Source of the DNA: Kordiimonas laminariae
GTDB lineage: Bacteria > Pseudomonadota > Alphaproteobacteria > Sphingomonadales > Kordiimonadaceae
DNA: 64,000 nucleotides
Assembly (NCBI RefSeq): GCF_023008165.1
Contig: NZ_JAKQZA010000002.1
Span: forward strand, 124,001 to 188,000
Direction of reading: 5' to 3'
The position numbers and the translations under genes are program-made. The notes beneath the pieces are model-generated. The model saw nothing but the letters and a program-made list of their open reading frames with translations. It was not told the origin of the DNA and did no database searches. Positions 37,673-46,698 of this stretch are shown piece after piece. Each line of letters opens with the position of its first letter. Position 1 is the first letter of the stretch.

Positions 37673-38518
37673 GTGACCATGTTTCCGCTATCTAACCAAG
37701 AAGTTGAAGCCTTCATTGATAGTGCCTTCGCTGAAGATATTGCCACAGGTGATGTAACAGCGGAAACCGTAATTCCTATAGATGCTATGCTGAAAGCAAG
37801 CATGAATGCTCGAGAAGATATGGTAGTAGCAGGCCTGCCGCTTATTGAGCCTATTTTCAAACGCCTTGACCCTGATTGCAAGTTCACATTTGAAGCCAAA
37901 GATGGTGACAAGCTCTCAGCTGGCACCAATATCCTGACCGTCCACGGTACAGCGCGAGCACTACTCTCTGCTGAGCGCACAGCCCTTAACATCGTTCAGC
38001 ACCTTTCAGGAATTGCAACGCTCACTCGGCAGTATGTTGACCTGATTGAAGGCACGCCTGCGACCTTGCTCGATACGCGTAAAACCATTCCTGGCCTCAG
38101 AAAACTTGGCAAATACGCCACAGCTATGGGCGGCGGTAAAAACCACCGCATAGGTCTTTTTGATGCGGTCATGATCAAAGATAATCATATCGCTGTAGCT
38201 GGCAGTGTTGAAAAAGCCATTGAAGGTGCAAAAGCTGCTGGCCGAAAAGATATTCAAGTTGAATGTGACACACTAGAGCAAGTGAAAGAAGCCGTTGAAG
38301 CTGGCGCAAATAGCCTGCTTCTAGATAACATGCCCCCTGCTGTGCTTAGGGAAGCACTGAAAATTGTAGATGGCCGCATCAATTGTGAAGCATCTGGCGG
38401 CGTGAATTTAGAAACTATCCGCGCTATCGCCGAAACAGGCGTGAACTATATTTCTGTGGGACGGCTCACACAGTCCGCCCCAGCAGTTGACATTGGTCTT
38501 GATTTCTTCACTGAATAA
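37673..38518 (+). CDS. nadC: Nicotinate-nucleotide pyrophosphorylase (carboxylating)
   Basis: 281 aa. It converts quinolinate and PRPP to nicotinate mononucleotide. AEDIATGDVTAE, LNIVQHLSGIATLTR, DTRKTIPGLRKLGKYA and HRIGLFDAVMIKDNH are the conserved family blocks. Start is GTG at 37673 with AAGG upstream; the in-frame ATG two codons later is possible. The gene meets the convergent M48 gene with no gap. Confidence 0.95.
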   Translation: MTMFPLSNQEVEAFIDSAFAEDIATGDVTAETVIPIDAMLKASMNAREDMVVAGLPLIEPIFKRLDPDCKFTFEAKDGDKLSAGTNILTVHGTARALLSAERTALNIVQHLSGIATLTRQYVDLIEGTPATLLDTRKTIPGLRKLGKYATAMGGGKNHRIGLFDAVMIKDNHIAVAGSVEKAIEGAKAAGRKDIQVECDTLEQVKEAVEAGANSLLLDNMPPAVLREALKIVDGRINCEASGGVNLETIRAIAETGVNYISVGRLTQSAPAVDIGLDFFTE

Positions 38519-39313
38519 TTAGTGCCGTTCGTAAATCGCCAAATATTCAGACATACGGTTTTCAATTCGGGAAATCCGTTTATCATCTGAAGGGTGAGTA
38601 GACAGGAACGTTGGTTGGCTACCACCACCTTCTTTAAGGCGTGCCATCTTGCGCCATAGCTGAGCTGCAGCCCTCGGGTTATAGCCTGCGCGTGCCATAT
38701 AAATAGTACCCACATGGTCTGCTTCCAGCTCCATGTTTCGACTGTGTGGAAGAGCTACAAAACCTTGTGCTGCCATTGAACCTAAAGCTACAGCGAGTTG
38801 AGCATTTTTTTCATTCTCAGTTGTCGCGCCAACCACAGCACCAAGACCAACAATCGCGAGCTGCTGCGCCTGTGCTCTGCTCACCTGTTCAGCACCGTGG
38901 CGGAGAATAGCATGTGCGGCTTCATGTCCAAGTACTGCTGCCAGTTCTTCATCTGTCAGGTTATCAATCATCTTGCTGTAAACAGCGACCTTACCACCCG
39001 GCAAAGCCCACGCATTTAGAACAGGCTCATCGATAACAATGAATTCCCAATTCATATCAGGCTTATCTGAAACATGAACAATACGCTCACCAATGCGGCG
39101 CACACGTTCAACATCGCGCCCTGATGTACGAACGTTCCCATTGCTCTTCTTCACTTCATTAAGTGCCTGAAGGCCGAGCGCTTCATCCTGGCTTGCAGGA
39201 ATGGTGATAAATTGGGAGCGCCCAGTTACTTCATTTGTTGTAACACAGGCGGAAAGGCAAAGAGCCATGCAAGCGGCGATAAAGGTTTTGATACGCACGA
39301 GATACCCCATCAA
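38519..39313 (-). CDS. M48-family metalloprotease lipoprotein
   Basis: 264 aa. A lipoprotein-type signal ends in LSAC. The zinc motif HEAAH occurs in LGHEAAHAILRH, and ELEADHVGTIYMARAGY holds the third ligand. This layout matches small secreted M48 peptidases such as LoiP/YcaL that act on outer-membrane proteins. A second possible start lies one codon later. It converges with nadC and is followed upstream by rpmF. Confidence 0.9.
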   Translation of the reverse strand: MMGYLVRIKTFIAACMALCLSACVTTNEVTGRSQFITIPASQDEALGLQALNEVKKSNGNVRTSGRDVERVRRIGERIVHVSDKPDMNWEFIVIDEPVLNAWALPGGKVAVYSKMIDNLTDEELAAVLGHEAAHAILRHGAEQVSRAQAQQLAIVGLGAVVGATTENEKNAQLAVALGSMAAQGFVALPHSRNMELEADHVGTIYMARAGYNPRAAAQLWRKMARLKEGGGSQPTFLSTHPSDDKRISRIENRMSEYLAIYERH

Positions 39314-39362
39314 TTTCTGATTCGACTATAGATAAGGATACCAGAGCTGGCCTCAAAACAAA

Positions 39363-39397
39363 CAAAAACCGACGAACCATCTGGCTCGCCGGCTTTC
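39363..39397 (-). terminator. Intrinsic terminator after rpmF
   Basis: Arms CCGACGAACC (39369-39378) and GGCTCGCCGG (39383-39392) pair with wobbles around a 4-nt loop, followed on the minus strand by a run of T (GTTTTTGTTTG). It lies about 29 nt past the rpmF stop. Confidence 0.75.
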
Positions 39398-39425
39398 ATA
39401 AACTCAATTGAGTTTCAAAAGGGAT

Positions 39426-39611
39426 TTAGTAATCGCCTTTTGGCTCAAGAATTTGCTTACCACGGTACATACCTGTCTTCAGGTCGATGTGGTGGCGAAG
39501 CTTGTATTCACCTGTGTGTGTATCTTCCTGAAAGTTAACTGCTTTCAGAGCATCGTGTGAACGACGCATACCACGGCGAGAACGAGTGATCTTACTCTTA
39601 GGAACTGCCAT
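39426..39611 (-). CDS. rpmF: Ribosomal protein bL32
   Basis: 61 aa, standard size. [20 protein letters not shown] is the family N-terminus, and the conserved [14 protein letters not shown] tail follows. It lacks the zinc-binding CxxC pairs found in some bL32 copies, so it is the zinc-free type. It is transcribed alone from a promoter at 39709-39737 and ends at a terminator. The usual plsX-fabH neighbours of rpmF are absent. Confidence 0.95.
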   Translation of the reverse strand: MAVPKSKITRSRRGMRRSHDALKAVNFQEDTHTGEYKLRHHIDLKTGMYRGKQILEPKGDY

Positions 39612-39708
39612 TTTTCTAACCTTTTCACTAACCGGGGTTAGCTATTCAGCACCGCCGGGTAAATTTAAAAGCCCACCAATTGGCGAACTAATTGAATTCG
39701 AGGCGCGC

Positions 39709-39737
39709 AACATAAGGCGAACCTCATTAAAAAGCAA
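39709..39737 (-). promoter_or_regulatory. Sigma-70-type promoter for rpmF
   Basis: On the minus strand TTGCTT (39732-39737) and TATGTT (39709-39714) are 17 nt apart. Transcription would start about 90 nt before the rpmF ATG. The remaining divergent gap toward the M14 gene (39738-39875) holds no other clear feature. Confidence 0.6.
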
Positions 39738-39875
39738 GGGATAAGTCACACCTGCGGCGTGATCCCGTTCTTGGGCGCACGGATAATTGATTCTTCCACC
39801 CTTTTCAAGCTGTAAATAAGTGTTTATCGATCTATTTGATGATTAGACCACGAATTCTGGCTCTAGGGGGACATA

Positions 39876-42569
39876 ATGAAAAACTATCTGAAGGGCGCGT
39901 TAGCCGCTACAGCGCTTATAAGCAGCCTAAGTGCAGCAACCATCGCTGCCGATGATTATGAGTATTGGCCAAATGCACAGTACCAGACGAGCATTCCAAC
40001 ACTTGAAAGCGTTTTAGGCTATAAAAGCGGCGAACGTATCACCACTCATGCTGATATGATTCGCTATTTCGAAGCTCTAGCGGCAGCTGCACCTGACCGT
40101 ATCAAGTTATTTGATTACGGCGAAACATGGGAAGGCCGCCGCCTTATTTATCTTGCAATATCAAGCCCGGAAAACATTGCCAAACTTGATACTTTCAAAG
40201 CTGGCATGCAGGCACTTTCAGACCCAAGAAAAACCTCAAGCGCAGAAGCTAAGAAGCTAATTGATGATATGCCGTCTTCTACATGGCTCGCATACAGTGT
40301 GCATGGGAATGAGATCTCTTCCACAGATGCCGCTATGATGACAGCATATCACCTGCTCGCATCTGAGGGCGATGAACGTGTTCCAGAAATTCTAGACAAC
40401 AGCATTGTCTTTGTTAACCCCCTTCAAAATCCTGATGGCCGGGACCGCTTCATCAACCGTTTCCGCACAGCACTTGGTATGGAAGCAGATAGCGATCCAA
40501 TTTCCGCTGAACACAACGAGCCATGGCCGTCCGGGCGTACAAACCACTATTTGTTTGATATGAACCGTGATTGGATTTCGCTCACACAGCCCGAAACCAA
40601 AGGCCATGTGAAAGCGCTGCAGGAATGGTACCCTCTGGTGTTTGTTGACCTTCACGAAATGGGGGGTAACAGCACTTATTATTTCGCACCAGAAGCCGAT
40701 CCATATAATCCTCACCTTTCCGGCGAGCAGCGTGAAAGCCTTTATCTATTTGGTAAAAATAACGCCAAATGGTTTGATAACTTCGGCTACAGCTATTTCA
40801 CACGTGATATTTTTGATGCTTTCTATCCAGGGTATGGTGCCAGCTGGCCAGCGTATTACGGCGCTATTTCCATGACATATGAACAAGCCTCATCTCGTGG
40901 GCTTGTTTACCGCCGCAGTAACGGTACAGACCTTGAATACCGCCAGACGGTTCGCCAACACTTTATCACTTCTATGGCCACCGCAGAAACCACAGCAAAG
41001 AACAGGGAAAAGTTTCTTACAAACTTCTGGGACTATCAGGTTTCAGCCATTGATGAAGCCAAGAAAGATAAAAAGAACCGTTCTTATATTTTCCCTGCGT
41101 CAAGAGACAAAGCAGCTAATCGTAAGCTTGCAGGCGTACTTTCCGCACAAGGAATTGAAGTGCAACAAGCTACGTCAAATTTCAGCGCATGCGGCAACAC
41201 ATACCAAGCAGGTGCTTTCATTGTTGATAGTGCGCAGCCACGTAAGCGCATGATCCGCACGCTACTTGATCCACAGGTAAACATGAGCGGAGAGTGGGTA
41301 AAAGAACAGGAACGCCGACGTGCGAAAAACATTGGCCATGATATCTATGACGTAACCGCATGGTCACTGCCTATTATGTATAATGTGGAAATGGATATTT
41401 GCGGCAAAGCTGTAAATGCTTCTTCTACACCAGCAGGTGAAACACTAATCAATACAGCTAGTGTTAATACAACAGAAGCTTCTGTCGCCTATCTGGTACC
41501 TTGGAACGACATGGCTGCAGGCCGCCTTCTTACCTCCGCTCTGCGTAAAGGGCTTCGCGTTAAAATTATCGACGAAGGCTTTAGAAAAGACGGTAAGGAT
41601 TATCCTGCTGGTACATTGATCTTTGATGTCTCTAAAAACACAGAGACACTAGGCCCAGACCTTAAAGCAATCGCAGAAGCTACAGGAGCCGAAGTTGTTG
41701 GTGTTAATTCAAGCTGGGTTGATAGCGGGCAAGATTTAGGTAGCCGTTCAGTGAACGAACTGGTTGCCCCTAAAGTTGCCATCGCATGGGATGAACCAAC
41801 AAGCCAATACTCCGCCGGCAACACGCGTTTTGTGGTCGAACGACAATTTGGTTATCCGGTAACAGCTATTCGCCCCGCCCAGCTTTCTCGTGCTGATCTG
41901 TCGCGGTATCAGGTTATCATTCTGCCATCCTCTTGGGGCGGTTACCAATCTGCTCTCGGGAAACGTGGAGCGTCTAACCTCAAGGAGTGGGTACGTAAAG
42001 GCGGCGTTCTCATCGGGACGGGTACTGCCGTTCGCTATCTCTCAGATAAAGATGTAGGCATGCTTTCAATTCAGCGTGAAGCACAGGTAAAAGAAAAAGA
42101 CGCTGGTAAAGAAAAGAAACTCAAAAGCGGGCGTGTAGAAGGAACTATCTTCAATAGCCTGGAAGAAATGCAGGCAGCTACCGAACCAACAAACGAAAGT
42201 CCAGATAGTGTTCCTGGTGTATTGGTACGTGCATCTGTTGATAAAGACCACTGGCTGTCGTCCGGCCTACCAGATACCTTGAATGTTCTTATCCGCGGGA
42301 GTGACATCTATACCCCAGCGCAGCTTAACAGCGGCCGAAATGTCGCTTGGTTTGAAGGGTCTGATGCCCTTCTCGCCAGTGGGCACCTTTGGGAAGAAAA
42401 CCGCAAGCAATATGCCTATAAACCATTTGTTGTTAGCGAGCGTATGGGGCGCGGTCATGTTATTGGGTTTACACAAGACCCAACAGTACGTGCCTATCTT
42501 GATGGCCTGAACATGGTGTTCTTTAACGCCATCTTCCACGGTGCTGCACAATCAAGCCCGCTACGTTAG
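39876..42569 (+). CDS. Secreted M14-family zinc carboxypeptidase with C-terminal GATase-like domain
   Basis: 897 aa with a signal peptide (cut near TIAADD). The peptidase core holds VHGNEISSTDAAMM (HxxE zinc ligands) near residue 145 and VDLHEMGGNSTYYF (third His) near residue 255. A long C-terminal part follows: VAIAWDEP..YQVIILPSSWGG..GGVLIGTG resembles a class I glutamine-amidotransferase-like fold without an obvious catalytic Cys. It probably trims peptides in the periplasm or outside. RBS GGGGGA precedes the ATG. It is followed by a small secreted protein 9 nt later. Confidence 0.88.
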   Translation: MKNYLKGALAATALISSLSAATIAADDYEYWPNAQYQTSIPTLESVLGYKSGERITTHADMIRYFEALAAAAPDRIKLFDYGETWEGRRLIYLAISSPENIAKLDTFKAGMQALSDPRKTSSAEAKKLIDDMPSSTWLAYSVHGNEISSTDAAMMTAYHLLASEGDERVPEILDNSIVFVNPLQNPDGRDRFINRFRTALGMEADSDPISAEHNEPWPSGRTNHYLFDMNRDWISLTQPETKGHVKALQEWYPLVFVDLHEMGGNSTYYFAPEADPYNPHLSGEQRESLYLFGKNNAKWFDNFGYSYFTRDIFDAFYPGYGASWPAYYGAISMTYEQASSRGLVYRRSNGTDLEYRQTVRQHFITSMATAETTAKNREKFLTNFWDYQVSAIDEAKKDKKNRSYIFPASRDKAANRKLAGVLSAQGIEVQQATSNFSACGNTYQAGAFIVDSAQPRKRMIRTLLDPQVNMSGEWVKEQERRRAKNIGHDIYDVTAWSLPIMYNVEMDICGKAVNASSTPAGETLINTASVNTTEASVAYLVPWNDMAAGRLLTSALRKGLRVKIIDEGFRKDGKDYPAGTLIFDVSKNTETLGPDLKAIAEATGAEVVGVNSSWVDSGQDLGSRSVNELVAPKVAIAWDEPTSQYSAGNTRFVVERQFGYPVTAIRPAQLSRADLSRYQVIILPSSWGGYQSALGKRGASNLKEWVRKGGVLIGTGTAVRYLSDKDVGMLSIQREAQVKEKDAGKEKKLKSGRVEGTIFNSLEEMQAATEPTNESPDSVPGVLVRASVDKDHWLSSGLPDTLNVLIRGSDIYTPAQLNSGRNVAWFEGSDALLASGHLWEENRKQYAYKPFVVSERMGRGHVIGFTQDPTVRAYLDGLNMVFFNAIFHGAAQSSPLR

Positions 42570-42578
42570 GAGAGTAAA

Positions 42579-43268
42579 ATGAAAAAATTCCTTATCGGCC
42601 TCACACTCTTGGGAGGCCTCAGCCTTCCGAGTATCGCAGATGATTACTGGGTAACGCAGTTAAGGGCTGCACCGGGTAAGTTCCCTGCCCTCCTAGAGTT
42701 AATTAAAAAGACAGATTGGCAAGCCATTGACGGCTCTACCCCTCTTATGATGCGTCACAGTCAAGGCAACCACTGGGATGTTATGCTCCTTGGCAAGCAC
42801 CTAGAAAACTGTGCTACAGCTTGCATTGAGGCAACTGCAACTTTTGAAAAGCAGGTACGAGACCTTGTAGACTCAGAAGTGAGTTTCTTAGCAACATCTG
42901 AAGCTAGTTGGGATGATTTGCAAAAAGAAGCCTCAGGCAAAGGCCTCTACCATATTGAAATGTTCAATGCCGCAGCTGGTAAACACGAAGCGCTTTTGCG
43001 CCAACGCAAGATTGAAAACAAATATCTAGGCCTCACTGGTCAAGTAGAGAATGCCATCTTCCAGGTTACATTTGGGACGGACGTAGATATTTTCACCATT
43101 GGCTTCCATGATAGCCTCAGCAGTTTTGCAGCTGGCGGTCCAGAGAGTGCGGAAGCAGGTGAAAAGGCAGCCGTTGACGCAGGCTTTAAAAACCGCGCTG
43201 ATATCAGTTTCCACCTCCGCGAACTTATTGTTAACCACCACGACACATTAGCCGGGCCTGTAAAATAA
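42579..43268 (+). CDS. Secreted protein of unknown function
   Basis: 229 aa with a signal peptide (cut near SIADD). No motif I recognise. The mature sequence has two similar-looking halves: VTQLRAAPGKFPALLELIKKTDW near the start and HIEMFNAAAGKHEALLRQRKIEN in the middle both read as a beta strand followed by a helix, like a dimeric alpha-beta-barrel or NIPSNAP-type fold; this is an inference. The gene lies between the M14 peptidase (9 nt) and the dehydrogenase (1-nt overlap), so a related job is plausible. Confidence 0.7.
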   Translation: MKKFLIGLTLLGGLSLPSIADDYWVTQLRAAPGKFPALLELIKKTDWQAIDGSTPLMMRHSQGNHWDVMLLGKHLENCATACIEATATFEKQVRDLVDSEVSFLATSEASWDDLQKEASGKGLYHIEMFNAAAGKHEALLRQRKIENKYLGLTGQVENAIFQVTFGTDVDIFTIGFHDSLSSFAAGGPESAEAGEKAAVDAGFKNRADISFHLRELIVNHHDTLAGPVK

Positions 43269-44203
43269 TGCGTATTCTGTTTTATCTTGACGATTACCCC
43301 CATGAAATCTGGCGAGATGCACTACTTGCTGAAAACCCTGATCTGGAGTTCAGAAGCTACCCGGATTGGGGCTCACCTGAGGACGGGCCTGCTTATGCTC
43401 TTGTATGGGAACCGAAACCGGGCCTACTAAAAGATTATCCAAACATTCAGGCTATTTTCTCAATGGGGGCCGGGATTGATCATCTTACACGTGACCCCCA
43501 GCTACCCAAAGACACCCCTATCATCCGCATGGGTGATGATGGTCTTAAAGAAGGTATGGCAGAATTTATGGCAATGAGCGTGCTCATGCATCACAGGCAA
43601 ATGCCTTATCTTCTGGAACAGCAAAAGACGAAAAACTGGGCTCGTGTGTTTGCCCCAGCCGCCAAAGATGTTCAGGTGGGTATCATGGGATATGGCGCAC
43701 TCGGCAAAGCAGCTGCAGAGAAGCTCAAGCCTTTTGGCTATAATCTGGTTTCATGGTCGAGAACGGCCAAAGCACCTGAAGAAGGTATCAAACATTATTC
43801 CGGTACTGAAACCATTGATGAATTTCTTTCTGGCTCCAACATCCTTGTATGTCTACTGCCTGAAACCAAAGAAACGATCAACCTTCTTGATAAAGAACGT
43901 CTTCTAAAGCTTCCACAAGGTGCTTCCATCATCAATGGCGGTCGAGGCGGTCTCATTGATCTCGACGCTCTCGAAGAAGTGATGACCAGCGGTCATATAG
44001 AAAGTGCAACCCTAGATGTATTCCCCAAAGAACCTTTAAACACCGATCATCCGCTTTGGCATCAGGAAAAACTTATTATTACACCTCATGTTGCGGCTAT
44101 TACACGCCCAGATACGGCAGCTAACTATGTAGTTAGAAACATAAAAAAGCTGGAAAATGGGGAAGAACCAGAAAATAAGTTAGACCTAAATCGCGGATAC
44201 TGA
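43268..44203 (+). CDS. Glyoxylate/hydroxypyruvate reductase A-like 2-hydroxyacid dehydrogenase
   Basis: 311 aa. D-isomer-specific 2-hydroxyacid dehydrogenase of the GhrA type. The Rossmann motif GIMGYGALGKAAAEKL is near residue 140, the catalytic Arg is in INGGRGGLID, and TPHVAAIT holds the catalytic His. It would reduce glyoxylate or hydroxypyruvate with NADPH. Its ATG overlaps the preceding stop by 1 nt (TAATG). Confidence 0.85.
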   Translation: MRILFYLDDYPHEIWRDALLAENPDLEFRSYPDWGSPEDGPAYALVWEPKPGLLKDYPNIQAIFSMGAGIDHLTRDPQLPKDTPIIRMGDDGLKEGMAEFMAMSVLMHHRQMPYLLEQQKTKNWARVFAPAAKDVQVGIMGYGALGKAAAEKLKPFGYNLVSWSRTAKAPEEGIKHYSGTETIDEFLSGSNILVCLLPETKETINLLDKERLLKLPQGASIINGGRGGLIDLDALEEVMTSGHIESATLDVFPKEPLNTDHPLWHQEKLIITPHVAAITRPDTAANYVVRNIKKLENGEEPENKLDLNRGY

Positions 44204-44287
44204 CTTTCTTTTCTAGAAACGAATACCTATATAAACCTCTAAGACTGCATTTTTATGCAAGATATAGATTAAGGATTAGAGAGCCGT

Positions 44288-45268
44288 ATGGCCTATATTG
44301 AAGTTGTTGCTGGTTTAGTATTGCTTGTTGTAGCCGGTGATCTTCTCGTGCGAGGCGCTGTATCAATCGCCCAAAACGCCGGGATTTCAAAACTTATAAT
44401 TGGTTTGACCATCGTTGCTTTCGGCACCAGTGCGCCTGAACTCTTTGTTGGCGTAGATGCTGTGCTTGGCGGCTCGCCTTCTCTTGCTCTTGGTAATGTT
44501 GTTGGTTCCAATATCGCGAACGTGCTTCTTGTTGTTGGTCTTCCAGCTATGATTGCCCCGATGACATGTGATGCTCCACGCCTTGGCCGTAACCTCAGTA
44601 TTATGCTATTAGCTACAGCCTTGTTTATGGGTGTAGCCTTCACAGGTGAGATTGCATGGCCACAAGGGATTATCCTTATTGCTGGCCTTACTGCATTTCT
44701 TGTTTACTCAGGTATGCGGGCTCGCCATGGCTGCGAAGCAGAATCTGGCTTCGATGGTATGGAAGAATTAAATGAAGAACCAGAAAGCTACGGCAAATCC
44801 TTCCTTCTTGTAGTAGCGGGCCTGTTCGGCTTGGCTTTTGGTGCCGACCTACTCGTTGCCGGATCTGTTGATATCGCCCGCGACTTTGGCGTTTCAGAAG
44901 CAGTGATCGGCCTTACACTCGTTGCTCTTGGAACTAGCTTACCTGAGCTAGTAACAGCTCTTGTAGCAGCAGTTCGTGGTCACTGCGATGTAGCTGTCGG
45001 TAATGTTATCGGTTCTAACATTTTCAACCTTCTTGGCATCATGGGTGTTACTTCGCTCTTTGGTACTGTGCCTGTTCCTGATAGCTTCATGGAAGTTGAT
45101 TTATGGGTGATGCTCGGTGCCAGCATGTTGCTTATCCCATTTTGCCGGATGCGCTCCCGAGTTGGAAGGTTCTCCGGTATGATCATGGTAATTATGTATA
45201 TTGGGTATATGGTATATCTGGCGAACAACGGTGACAGTGCATCAGTAATGGGCCTTCACTTTGAGTAA
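44288..45268 (+). CDS. Ca2+/Na+ antiporter, CaCA family (YrbG-like)
   Basis: 326 aa, about ten membrane helices in two halves. The two alpha repeats are clear: VAFGTSAPELFV (near residue 45) and VALGTSLPELVT (near residue 215), each with GNVVGSNI or GNVIGSNI following. These carry the acidic ion-binding residues. It exchanges Na+ and Ca2+ across the inner membrane. The next gene starts inside its last codons. Confidence 0.92.
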   Translation: MAYIEVVAGLVLLVVAGDLLVRGAVSIAQNAGISKLIIGLTIVAFGTSAPELFVGVDAVLGGSPSLALGNVVGSNIANVLLVVGLPAMIAPMTCDAPRLGRNLSIMLLATALFMGVAFTGEIAWPQGIILIAGLTAFLVYSGMRARHGCEAESGFDGMEELNEEPESYGKSFLLVVAGLFGLAFGADLLVAGSVDIARDFGVSEAVIGLTLVALGTSLPELVTALVAAVRGHCDVAVGNVIGSNIFNLLGIMGVTSLFGTVPVPDSFMEVDLWVMLGASMLLIPFCRMRSRVGRFSGMIMVIMYIGYMVYLANNGDSASVMGLHFE

Positions 45269-46025
45269 ATCACCGTACAGTGCCGCTCTTGTCACTGGTG
45301 CCAGTCATAGAATTGGTAAACATATCGCCCTGTCGCTCGCTGAACTTGGCTATGACGTTGCCGTACACTATCATGGTTCAGAAGAAGCAGCAGCTGAAGT
45401 TGCTGATGCTATCTGTGATATGGGTAGAAAAGCAGTAACCGTTAGAGCTGACCTCGCTGATGAAATAACAACAGGGTCGTTGCTCGCACGCGCAAGTGAT
45501 ATGCTCGGCAGACCAATCGATATTTTAGTGAATAATGCATCGCTTTTTGAAAAAGACGACATCCATTCTTTCACCGCAGAAAGCTGGAATGCGCATCATG
45601 CAGTGAATCTATTCGCTCCTGTTTTACTTACACAAAAACTGGCTCAAACACTTTCAACAAAGCAAAAAGCAGCTGTTATCAATTTAATTGATCAACGAGT
45701 TTTAAAACTGAACCCACAGTATTATTCCTATACGTCATCAAAAGCAGCGCTTTGGAACGCAACCCGCACCGGGGCACAGGCTCTGGCACCGAATATTCGT
45801 GTGAATGCTATCAGCCCGGGTCCAACACTCGCTAACACTAGGCAATCAAAAGAAGAATTCGCACAGGAAGCTGCAAAAGTGTTACTTCAGCAAGGCCCTG
45901 CCCTGGATGAAATTTCAAATGCTGTGCGTTTTTTACTTGAGACTCCGTCAATGACAGGGCAGATGATTACCCTAGATGGCGGCCAGCATTTGGCTTGGCG
46001 TACAGAAGATATTCTTGAGGACTGA
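45261..46025 (+). CDS. folM: Pteridine reductase-like SDR (FolM-type dihydromonapterin reductase)
   Basis: 254 aa short-chain dehydrogenase. The NADPH-binding TGASHRIGKH has Arg where most SDRs have Gly, typical of PTR1/FolM pteridine reductases. VNNASLFEKDD, the YSYTSSKAAL catalytic Tyr-Lys and ISPGPT follow. It reduces dihydromonapterin or dihydrofolate-type pterins. The start is TTG, overlapping the antiporter by 8 nt. folB follows by 2 nt, which supports the pterin role. Confidence 0.85.
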   Translation: MSKSPYSAALVTGASHRIGKHIALSLAELGYDVAVHYHGSEEAAAEVADAICDMGRKAVTVRADLADEITTGSLLARASDMLGRPIDILVNNASLFEKDDIHSFTAESWNAHHAVNLFAPVLLTQKLAQTLSTKQKAAVINLIDQRVLKLNPQYYSYTSSKAALWNATRTGAQALAPNIRVNAISPGPTLANTRQSKEEFAQEAAKVLLQQGPALDEISNAVRFLLETPSMTGQMITLDGGQHLAWRTEDILED

Positions 46026-46027
46026 CC

Positions 46028-46453
46028 ATGGCACATGATGATGTAAAACCAGCAGCATCACTTTCACATTTACCTTATGCGGATGCTACACGATCTGTTC
46101 GCCATGTTTTTGTGCGTGACTATGTAACAAATGCCGAAATTGGTGTTTGGGAACACGAAAAAGATACGCGCCAGAAAGTTCGCATCAACGTCGACCTTTC
46201 TGTTCTTGAAAATAATGATCACCATGGTGACCAATTAGATAAAGTTGTCTGCTACAACGACATCGTTCTTAATATTCAGAAGATCATTTCACAAGGGCAC
46301 ATTAATCTTGTTGAAACTCTAGCTGAAGAAATCGCAACGATGACGCTGGTTGATAATCGAGTTATCGGCACACGCGTGCGCGTGGAAAAACTTGAAGCGG
46401 TTGAAGGCGCTGCAAGCGTAGGTGTAGAGATTGAACGCCATAGATATAGTTAA
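46028..46453 (+). CDS. folB: Dihydroneopterin aldolase
   Basis: 141 aa. It cleaves dihydroneopterin to hydroxymethyl-dihydropterin in folate synthesis. VRDYVTNAEIGVWEHEKDTRQ gives the conserved strand with the active-site Glu, LDKVVCYNDIV and NLVETLAEEIA the middle blocks, and the C-terminal VRVEKLEAVEGAASVGVEIE ends the fold; an N-terminal tail of ~25 residues is extra. It is preceded by folM and followed by a terminator. Confidence 0.9.
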   Translation: MAHDDVKPAASLSHLPYADATRSVRHVFVRDYVTNAEIGVWEHEKDTRQKVRINVDLSVLENNDHHGDQLDKVVCYNDIVLNIQKIISQGHINLVETLAEEIATMTLVDNRVIGTRVRVEKLEAVEGAASVGVEIERHRYS

Positions 46454-46477
46454 CCAATTAGTAACAATTGGTTTTTT
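46452..46477 (+). terminator. Intrinsic terminator after folB
   Basis: AACCAATT (46452-46459) and AATTGGTT (46466-46473) form a perfect 8-bp stem with a 6-nt loop, followed by TTTT. It begins inside the stop codon of folB. Confidence 0.8.
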
Positions 46478-46627
46478 CTAAGCGTTTCCTTATTCCTAGC
46501 CAGAAAAGTTGTGCACAACGAATCATTCGCTGCCACACCCCCTATATGCATACAAGATGACAAATTTATTTTTGATGCAATAATGTGTTTTTTATTTCTT
46601 GACCCCTTTAAAAACAACAGCTTAGCA

Positions 46628-46652
46628 AAATTGCCTAAAAAATAGGCAATTT
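46628..46652. repeat. Perfect 10-bp inverted repeat upstream of uvrC
   Basis: AAATTGCCTA (46628-46637), five A, TAGGCAATTT (46643-46652). Neither side is followed by a T run good enough for a terminator, so it may be an operator or a cruciform element. It lies in the 349-bp folB-uvrC gap that is otherwise AT-rich and without a gene. Confidence 0.6.
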
Positions 46653-46698
46653 ATTAGAAGCCAAGTGTTACAGCCATGTTGCATTACATACCCATATC

